From an uncultured Bacteroidota bacterium (GTDB lineage: Bacteria; Bacteroidota; Bacteroidia; Chitinophagales; Chitinophagaceae), in contig CAIYVS010000769.1 of assembly GCA_903929655.1 (NCBI GenBank), positions 1-6,974 of the forward strand: a DNA stretch of 6,974 bases, given 5' to 3'. The position numbers and the translations under genes are program-made. The notes beneath the pieces are model-generated. The model saw only the letters and a program-made list of their open reading frames with translations. It was not told where the DNA came from and searched no databases. The first letter of the stretch is position 1. The number at the start of each line of letters is the position of its first letter. This document shows, one piece after another, positions 1 to 6,800 of the stretch.

Positions 1-136
1 GAAAAATATTCGCAACAGAATCGCGGGTCCATAAATACGTTGTACCACTTGTTGCACTGTTAGGAGTATAAGTAAAAGTATTGTTATTACATGTGGACGA
101 AGGGTTTAACGAACTGCTCAATAAAGGGGTGGAATA
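1..136 (-). repeat. Partial thirteenth unit of a different PKD-like subtype
   Basis: From 136 leftward the repeat changes character: YSTPLLSSSLNPSSTC, then NNTFTYTPNSATSGTTY and LWTRDSVANI. The F-x-Y-x-P-x-S-A-T-x-G-x-x-x-x-W-T-R pattern is the other common Bacteroidota PKD-like subtype, known for a W-T-R strand. NPTP is replaced by YSTP and VCNG by TCNN. The unit is cut by the window edge, so its length is unknown. Confidence 0.8.
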
Positions 137-3100
137 TACCGTAATAGTAAAATTTTGCGTTGAACCCGGACAAGAATTTGCCGTAGGTGTAACTGAAATA
201 GTTCCCGAAATGGTAGCAGTTGTAATATTTGAAGATGTGAATGAGGTTATATTTCCACTACCACTTGCCGCCAGCCCGATTGAAGTGTTACTGTTAGCCC
301 AGGTATAGGTAGTTCCGCTGACTGTTGAACCACTAAAATTGATTGCAGAAGTATTGGTTGAATTGCAAACTGCCTGGTTGGCAGGGACTGTCACCGTTGG
401 TGTCGGGTTTACTGTAATAGTAAAACTTTGCGTACTGCCGGGGCATGAATTTGCAGTTGGCGTAACCATAATTGTTGCAATTACAGGAACGCTGGTACTA
501 TCTAAGGCTGTAAAAGGCGCAATAGCTCCTAATCCATTTGCTGCAAGCCCGATAGAAGCGGTATTGTTCACCCATGAATAAGTAGTATTATTAACGGCGC
601 TACTAAAAGAAGCTGTAGAGGTATTAGTACCATTACAAACTACCTGGTCAGATGGCAAAATAATTGCAGGTGTTGGGTTTACAGTAATATTGAAATTTTG
701 AGAGCTGCCTGTACAGTTATTTGCTATGGGCGTAATTATAATTGTTGCTATAACCGATGAGGTTGTGGAATTGGTTGCCGCAAATGATGCAATATTTCCA
801 GTGCCGTTTGCTGCAAGCCCTATTGAAGTAGTATTATTCGTCCAATTATAAGTAGTTCCACTTACTAATGACCCGCCAATTGTAATAAGGTTTGTATTAG
901 TGCCGTTACACCAAATTTGATTTGATAGCGCAGTAACTGTGGGAGTAGGGTTAACAGTAAAAGTGAAACTTTGAGGATTCCCTTGGCAGGAATTAGCACT
1001 AGGGGTGACGGTTACCGTTGCTACTACGGGGTTGCTCGAAGTATTAATAGCGCCAAATGAGTATATACTTCCTGTACTCGGAGTGCCGAGCCCTATGGAG
1101 GTATTGTTGTTCGTCCAGGCGAAAGTTGCATTGCTGACAGAACTACTGAAACTCAATACAGAAGTATAGTCCCCGTTACAAAATACCTGGTTGGACGGCA
1201 CTACCACATCTGGTGTTGGATTTACCGTAATGGTAAAAATTTGCGCACTTCCTGAACAAGCATTAGCTGTTGGAGTTACTGAAATAGTCCCGATAAGGGG
1301 TATATATGTGGTATTTGTTGCGGTGAAAGAAGAAATATTTCCAATGCCTGAGGCAGTCAATCCAACAGAAGTTGTATTGTTTGCCCATGTGTACGTTGTT
1401 CCATTCACCGAACTACTGAAAGTGTATGCAGGAGTATTTCCTCCGTTACATATCACCTGGTTTAGAGGAATAAAAACATTGGGTGTTGGATTTATTGTAA
1501 TCGTGAAACTTTGTGGAGTGCCCATACACGTATTAGCACTTGGCGTAACAGTAAGGGTTGCTGTAACAGGCGAATAGGTTCCATTAATAGCTGTAAACGA
1601 GGAAATATTACCTGAGCCTGAACCGCTTAGTCCAATAGAAGTTGTATTGTTCGACCAGCTATAAGTCGTATTGTTCACAGCACTGCTAAAGGTTAATGGC
1701 AAAATTACTGCACCATTACAGGCAGCTTGGTTTGAGGGTAATGTAACTCCTGGCGTTGGATTCACCGTAATCGTAAGATTTTGCGGGGTGCCACTGCAAT
1801 TGTTGGCAGCAGGCGTAACCGAAATACTTCCAGTAATTGCAGAATTAGTGCTGTTATGTACACTAAAAGCGGAAATATTTCCCGACCCACTTGCTGCTAA
1901 TCCGATAGAAGTAGTATTATTTGTCCAGTTATAAACTGTGCCGCTAACTGCCGATCCTGTGAAAGTTATGGCAGAGGTGTTTAGATTATTACATACGGTC
2001 TGACTTGATGGTATCGCCACACCCGGTGTAGGGTTAACTGTAATAGTAACATTTTGAGCACTTCCTGAGCAACTGTTGGCACTTGGAGTAACCGATATGG
2101 TACTGGTGACAGGAGCATTTGATAAATTAACTGCATTAAAAGATGCTATGTTCCCCGACCCGCTGCCCGCAAGGCCAATAGATGTATTATTATTCGACCA
2201 TGAATAGGAGGTGCCGTTCACATTGCTGCTGAATGTTAATGAGGCAGTATTAACTCCATTACATACAGCCTGGTTTAAAGGTAATATAACATTGGGTGTG
2301 GGGTTTACTGTAATAGTAAAGCTTTGTGTATTTCCCGGACAACTATTTGCAGAAGGGCTTACTGAAACGGTTGCCGTAACAGGTGTATTTGTCACATTCG
2401 TTGCGGCAAAAGAAGCAATATTTCCTGAGCCGGACGATGCAAGTCCTATGGAGGGAGTATTATTTACCCAGCCATATGTTGTTCCATTTACAGCCCCGCT
2501 GAAAGATAATGCGGCTGTATTAACTCCGTTACAGACCACCAGGTTAGATGGCAGAATAACACCAGGAGTCGGATTAACAGTAATACTAAAATTTTGTGTA
2601 GCACCAGCACAGGAATTGGCAACAGGAGTAACGCTTATCGTAGCAACAACAGGTGCACTTGTAGTGTTTGAACACGTAAAAACAGGAATAGCTCCTGTGC
2701 CACTACTGCCAAGGCCAATTGATACAGTATTGTTTACCCAGTCATAATTTGTACCGCTCACTAGTGAGCCCGTAATATTAACTAATGAAGTGTTACTGCC
2801 ATTACAGACTATTTGGTTGCTTGGAGCCGTAACAGTCGGTGTCGGATTTACTGTAATTGTAAATATTTGTGGGTTGCCAACACATGTGTTTGCGGTTGGC
2901 GTTACTGTTATTGTAGCTGTTGCCGGCGCAGTAGAAGTATTAGTGGCTATAAAAGACAGGATATCCCCTGAGCCATTTGTTCCTAAGCCTATCGTTCCAT
3001 TATTGTTTGTCCAGGCATAAGTAGTTCCGCTTGTTGCGCTGCTGAATGTAAAAGCGGACGAACCCACTGCATTACAAATTGCTTGGTTTGCTGGCACTAC

Positions 3101-3793
3101 TACATTGGGCGTTGGATTTATAGTAACGATCATACTTTTCGATGACCCTGCACAACCGCTATTTACGGGTGTAACTGTTATGGTATCTAAAAAAGGATTG
3201 TAACTACTATTGATTGTTGTAAAAGAAGCAATATCACCAGTACCGCTGGCTGCTAAGCCTACGGTCGTATTACTGTTTGTCCAGTTGAAGCTGGTGCCAG
3301 GCATACTACTACTGAAATTTACCACCGCTGTAGCGGCATTATTACACACTGTTTGAGATGCGGGTTGGAACACATCCGGCAAAGGCTTTACGGTAACTGC
3401 CGAGGTATCGGATACATGCGTGCACTGGAAAGTATCCACCCTGCTCACCCAATAATTACCTGCTATTTTTACCTTGATTGTTTGTACCGTATCCCCGGTT
3501 GACCAGTTATATTTTAAAGCAGGGCCGGAGGCCGTAAGATAAACGGAATCTCCACTGCAAATAGATAAGGGCTGGGAGGCGGTAATATTGGGTCTCGGTT
3601 TTGTGGGGCACGGATCATGGACAATAGTATGAATTCTGTTCCCCATATTGTCATAGCTGTAGCTTATAGAAGAACTATCAGGATAAAATGCATAAGTTAG
3701 CCGTCCAAGGCTATCGTAGGTATAATTTATCGTTTGAGCAAAATTAGTTTGACTCAAAAAAATAAATAGTATAGAAAATATCGTTTGCTTCAT
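1..3793 (-). CDS. Giant secreted PKD-like/Ig-like repeat protein with N-terminal YD pair, 3' partial
   Basis: The ATG at 3793-3791 opens a frame with no stop down to the left edge (1264 complete codons); I checked the frame at all repeat boundaries. Residues 1-20 are a Sec signal peptide, 21-60 two YD-type repeats, 61-135 an Ig-like domain, and 136-1219 twelve PKD-like units of 90 or 91 residues. From 1220 on, a unit of another subtype is cut by the edge. Each complete unit keeps NPTPxV near its start (KPLPDV in the first), Cys at position 15, Trp at 36 or 37, an IGL/VGL motif and a second Cys near 79-80. Such arrays are typical of surface or secreted proteins of Bacteroidota, often type IX cargo or adhesins; the deciding C-terminus lies outside the window. 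The start is chosen because a textbook signal peptide follows at once and the RHS stop is 11 bases upstream. Confidence 0.93.
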   Translation of the reverse strand, partial: MKQTIFSILFIFLSQTNFAQTINYTYDSLGRLTYAFYPDSSSISYSYDNMGNRIHTIVHDPCPTKPRPNITASQPLSICSGDSVYLTASGPALKYNWSTGDTVQTIKVKIAGNYWVSRVDTFQCTHVSDTSAVTVKPLPDVFQPASQTVCNNAATAVVNFSSSMPGTSFNWTNSNTTVGLAASGTGDIASFTTINSSYNPFLDTITVTPVNSGCAGSSKSMIVTINPTPNVVVPANQAICNAVGSSAFTFSSATSGTTYAWTNNNGTIGLGTNGSGDILSFIATNTSTAPATATITVTPTANTCVGNPQIFTITVNPTPTVTAPSNQIVCNGSNTSLVNITGSLVSGTNYDWVNNTVSIGLGSSGTGAIPVFTCSNTTSAPVVATISVTPVANSCAGATQNFSITVNPTPGVILPSNLVVCNGVNTAALSFSGAVNGTTYGWVNNTPSIGLASSGSGNIASFAATNVTNTPVTATVSVSPSANSCPGNTQSFTITVNPTPNVILPLNQAVCNGVNTASLTFSSNVNGTSYSWSNNNTSIGLAGSGSGNIASFNAVNLSNAPVTSTISVTPSANSCSGSAQNVTITVNPTPGVAIPSSQTVCNNLNTSAITFTGSAVSGTVYNWTNNTTSIGLAASGSGNISAFSVHNSTNSAITGSISVTPAANNCSGTPQNLTITVNPTPGVTLPSNQAACNGAVILPLTFSSAVNNTTYSWSNNTTSIGLSGSGSGNISSFTAINGTYSPVTATLTVTPSANTCMGTPQSFTITINPTPNVFIPLNQVICNGGNTPAYTFSSSVNGTTYTWANNTTSVGLTASGIGNISSFTATNTTYIPLIGTISVTPTANACSGSAQIFTITVNPTPDVVVPSNQVFCNGDYTSVLSFSSSVSNATFAWTNNNTSIGLGTPSTGSIYSFGAINTSSNPVVATVTVTPSANSCQGNPQSFTFTVNPTPTVTALSNQIWCNGTNTNLITIGGSLVSGTTYNWTNNTTSIGLAANGTGNIASFAATNSTTSSVIATIIITPIANNCTGSSQNFNITVNPTPAIILPSDQVVCNGTNTSTASFSSAVNNTTYSWVNNTASIGLAANGLGAIAPFTALDSTSVPVIATIMVTPTANSCPGSTQSFTITVNPTPTVTVPANQAVCNSTNTSAINFSGSTVSGTTYTWANSNTSIGLAASGSGNITSFTSSNITTATISGTISVTPTANSCPGSTQNFTITVYSTPLLSSSLNPSSTCNNNTFTYTPNSATSGTTYLWTRDSVANIF
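410..1492 (-). repeat. PKD-like block B, units 8-11 (copy of block A)
   Basis: Unit 8 has V-F-x-P and TSVGL, the only other VGL in the array. Unit 9 has VVVP, AWTNNN, IGLGT and GNPQ. Unit 10 has TVTA and GSLVSGT, and unit 11 ILPS, VVCNG and WVNNT. The pattern parallels units 1-4 with a seven-unit offset. Confidence 0.6.
2306..3388 (-). repeat. PKD-like block A, units 1-4 (copy of block B)
   Basis: Units 1-4 show unit-specific residues that recur in the same order in units 8-11. Unit 1 has V-F-x-P and TTVGL; unit 2 has VVVP, AWTNNN, IGLGT and GNPQ; unit 3 has TVTA and GSLVSGT; unit 4 has ILPS, VVCNG and WVNNT. Each unit start lies exactly 1896 bases from its partner. The match is at protein level; codons differ. 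Confidence 0.6.
3389..3613 (-). other. Ig-like domain preceding the PKD-like array
   Basis: Residues 61-135 include NITASQPLSICSGDSVYLTA, KYNWSTGDT, IKVKIAGNYWVSRVDTFQC and a closing SAVTV. This order (I-x-x-S-x-x-x-x-I-C-x-G-D-S-V-x-L, then Y-x-W-S-T-G-x-T, then G-x-Y-x-V) is the common Bacteroidota extracellular Ig-like beta-sandwich, often seen in gliding-associated or type IX-exported proteins. Cys 79 and Cys 124 could form the disulfide. It differs from the 90/91-residue units that follow. Confidence 0.8.
3614..3733 (-). repeat. Two N-terminal YD-type repeats in the PKD-like protein
   Basis: Directly after the signal peptide, residues 21-60 read INYTYDSLGRL, then YPDSSSISYSYDNMGNRI. These are two YD repeats of the same kind that fill the upstream RHS protein (compare TYDSLNR and YDNLGNR there). 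No RHS core follows; the sequence passes through a Pro/Lys linker (PCPTKPRP) into an Ig-like domain. Two repeats are too few to form an RHS shell alone. They may be a remnant of an RHS gene, a docking segment, or a short beta-strand cap. Confidence 0.85.
3734..3793 (-). other. Sec signal peptide of the PKD-like protein
   Basis: Residues 1-20 have a short positive start (MKQT), a hydrophobic core (IFSILFIFL) and a polar end SQTNFAQ, a common Bacteroidota signal-peptide ending. Cleavage is probably after FA or FAQ. There is no lipobox Cys, so this is not a lipoprotein signal. It places the mature protein in the periplasm or beyond. Confidence 0.88.
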
Positions 3794-3804
3794 CGAAATG
3801 TAAT
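3794..3804 (-). promoter_or_regulatory. 11-base junction between the two genes
   Basis: After the RHS stop TAA, minus strand, the spacer reads ATTACATTTCG and is followed directly by the ATG of the PKD-like gene. It contains no AGGAG-type Shine-Dalgarno, which is ordinary for Bacteroidota, where A/T-rich leaders drive initiation. It has no room for a terminator hairpin. Co-transcription and possible termination-reinitiation coupling are inferred from the spacing. Confidence 0.7.
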
Positions 3805-6800
3805 TTAGTTACCACATTTTTTATTTTGGTTTACAACTGGTTGGTACGAGTTATTAGATGTTTGTACATCGGAATAGATACCAAGTAAGGTCTGGATTAT
3901 TTTTAATGAGGAAGTAACAATGGCCTGGTTTGCAAATCCTGAGGCAAATCCAAGGCTGTTAGACGCAGAAAGAATATTTTGTCCTTCTTCAACAATGTCA
4001 TCAATATCTCCAATCCCAACTAAAGTAAGCACTCTAGTAACAATTGGGTCCTCATAGAAATAATCGAGTTTAGTATGAATGTCATCAGAACCTTTCCATT
4101 CATAATTTGCATTCCCAGCATTTCCAATATTTTCGAACGCCACATAAACATTTTTAAAAGCCTCATTTAACGATTGTCCCGCGAGTGCTATTCCAACAGG
4201 GCCGTCCTGAACTTCAAAATATGCCAATGATACATCCCCTACGCCCGCAGCAATTTGCCAAAGAGCAATTCCAACTTTGGCGGCACCAGCATCAAATTTA
4301 TCAGCCCAATTAGAATATGCATTAAAAGCATCGCCAAGCCAATTATTCCCACTTGCGTCATATCTATTTAAAGGGTTATTAAGACAATATGAATACCTAT
4401 TTAATGTTTGTGGATCCATAAGTGAAGTGGGAAATGGATCTTTGCCTAAAAACCTTCCGTTTGCAGCGTCGTAGTATCTTGCACGTACATAATATATTGT
4501 TGAAGTTTCCTGTTGTACACCATACTCTCCTAAAAATGTAAAGGGTTGCTGGGTTTGTCCACCATGTTTCAGCAATTTACCAAATGGGTCATAGGTAAAG
4601 GTGTCGGTTATCTGTGCATTACTGTTGCTCAATGCAATGGTATTATGCTGGGCATCAAAATGATAATAGAGGCTGTTATTGCCTGTAGAGTCTATTCTTT
4701 CTATAAGGCCTAAGCCATACACGTAGTAGACTTTTATAGCGCCCGTACTATCTGTTTCCATCAATACTTGCGACAAACTGCCGGAGAGATCAAGCACATA
4801 CCTGCGGTCCAATCCACCCTGGTTTTTCTCGATCCTGTTTCCCCTGGCATCATACTTATACGTACTAGTGCCGGAGGCTGTGAACAGGTTATCTACAGAA
4901 AAAGTATAAGCAGTGCTTCCGGCTGCAGTTCTGTTCCCGGCTGCATCATTGGTATAGCTTGTTACCGAATCGGAGTTAAGCCTGTCATCCGCTCCGTAAG
5001 AATAAGCATTTGAGGCTGCGGTGAGATGAAATGGTACAGGCCCTTGTCTTTGTTCCTGTACCCGGTTGCCATTCGCATCCAGCGAAAAAATGCTTTGGCT
5101 GAAAACAGCGGATGCAATTTTATTTGTTTTACTAATAAGCCGCCCAGCAATATCATAAGTATATAAGCAGGTATCTCCATTAGGATAACATGTGGCTTTC
5201 AATCTGCCGGATGAATCATAAATATAATTCGTGGAATGGTTCAGCCAGTCTGTAACCTTTACCAGCATGTTATCATTGTTGTAATAATAATTCACAGTAT
5301 GGTTGCCGGGATAGGTGATACTCTTTTTATTGCCCGCCGAGTCGTAGGTGTATTGAACCGTTTTGCCAAACATATCGGTATATTGTTTCAGGTGGTTCAG
5401 GCTGTCGTAAGTGAAATAAGAAGTGCCATAATTATTGGTCATGCTTTTCAGGTTCCCGGTACTGTCATAAGTATAGCTGTAATTGTTCCCGGTAGAATTG
5501 GCTACATAAATCACCCTGTTGAGAGAATCGTAGGTTTTAATGATAGTGCCGGTAGGGGTTTTATGTCTTGTAAGGTTCCCGACTCCGTCATAGTAAAAAC
5601 TGTCCAGGTTGTTTGCCGCGTCCTTGTATGTGTTCATCCTGTTCGATGAATCATACGTAAAATATTGAGTGTGGTTATTGGCGTCTGTTATAGAAAGCCT
5701 GTTGCCGTTATAGTCATAAGATGCTGCACTGGGGTGGCTCGCTGCATCCGTAATCCCGGTCATTGAACCTACTTTATTATAAGTATAGGCCGTAACCCTT
5801 GTCAAAGGATCAGTAATACTGTTTATCTGCCCTAAAGCATTATAGGCAAACCCGCTTGAATTCGTTAGTGCATCCTCGGCTGCTGTCTTCCTGCTAAGTG
5901 AGTCGTAAAAAAAATATTTTGTGTTACCATACACGTCCATTTCTGAGGTTCTGTTCCCAAGATTGTCATAACCGTAATGAATAGTACCGAGGGAACTGAC
6001 CTTTGAAACCATGCTGTTCTTAGCATCGTAAGCATAAGACACTGAATGATTATCAGGGTCCGTTACTGTTATGAGATTATCCGTCGAATCATATGCAAAC
6101 GAGCTGATACCGCCCCTGGCATCATGGATAGATGATAAGCGGTCTTTAACATCGTAATAGAAATAGGTCTTGTAGCCGTTTTTGTCTGTATGACGGATAA
6201 GATTATTATCCAGATCAAATGAATCACGCTGGCTTACATTCATAGGATATAAGACTCCCGTAAGCATATCGTTATTATTATAAGTATAATTAGTAGTGTG
6301 ACTATCTTCATCCTTTTGGCTTAGTCTTCTTCCAGCAAGGTCATAAGTAAATATTTTGGTACCTGAAGGAGAGACAACTGAGCTAAGATCACCTGCGCTA
6401 TTGTAATTATAAGTTGTAAGATGACTCAAGCCATCAGAATAAGTATGGAGAAGTCCATTGGAATAATAAGTGTAATTTTTAGAAGACCCATCGGGGAAAT
6501 GCATACTGTAGGCATTGCCATAAGCATCGTAATTAATGCTTGTTGTATCACCGGCAGGGTTAGTCATTATGGTAGGACGGTTAATCGAATTGTAAGCAAA
6601 ATGCATATTGGTGTTCAGCGGCATTAATGCTGCCAGTTTATTTCCAAAAGCATCATAAGAATAAGCAGTATGGTCACCATTTTCATTAGTAAGTGAAGCA
6701 AGGTTATTATTGTAATCATAAGCGTAATATTTCGAATGGCCTAACTGATCCGTTTCCTGAACGAGACGGTAAAAAGTATCATGATAGGCTGTGGCCGTAT

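Larger units (their letters stand above)
137..3388 (-). repeat. Tandem array of twelve PKD-like units (90 or 91 residues each)
   Basis: Unit starts, first base on the minus strand: 3388, 3118, 2848, 2575, 2305, 2035, 1762, 1492, 1222, 952, 679 and 409, with the array ending at 137. Steps are only 270 or 273 bases. A unit begins NPTPxVxxPxNQxVCNG, has a [T/S]xYxW strand at 33-37, an N-x-x-x-[I/V]GL motif near 40-45, SGxGxI near 50, and ends I-S-V-T-P-x-A-N-x-C-x-G-x-x-Q-x-F-T-I-T-V. All twelve keep both Cys and the Trp. Units 3, 6, 10 and 12 have 91 residues, the extra one in a GSxVSGT loop before the Trp. Family assignment to PKD-like domains rests on recognised style, not on a profile search. 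Confidence 0.92.

Noticed and set aside
81..3020. Plus-strand open frames with recurring GVGFTVIVK-like peptides
   Set aside because: They are the antisense image of the NPTP junctions of the minus-strand PKD-like units; the repeated peptide follows the same 270/273-base step and has no independent start or domain evidence.
137..3388. Regular spacing read as a CRISPR or satellite-type DNA array
   Set aside because: The period is about 270 bases, the DNA copies are diverged, and conservation is at the amino-acid level in one frame.
3794..3802. TACATTTC before the second ATG as a Bacteroidota -7 promoter box (TAnnTTTG)
   Set aside because: It touches the start codon, has a mismatch at the last base and lacks a spaced -33 element, so it cannot be a useful promoter for this gene.
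3734..3870. The two genes as one RHS-PKD gene split by a frameshift
   Set aside because: The two are in different frames, but the second opens with a clean signal peptide right after its ATG and the first ends in a polar tail. Two separate proteins explain this better.
3808..4347. Lower GC in the RHS tip as a sign of recent transfer
   Set aside because: Hand-counted lines gave about 32-50% in the tip and 37-50% in the YD region. The ranges overlap too much to claim a foreign segment.
4277..6627. Short plus-strand frames and a short second minus-strand frame (4962-5180) inside the RHS gene
   Set aside because: All lie within the continuous RHS frame, show no domain, and are explained as shadows of a repetitive coding sequence.
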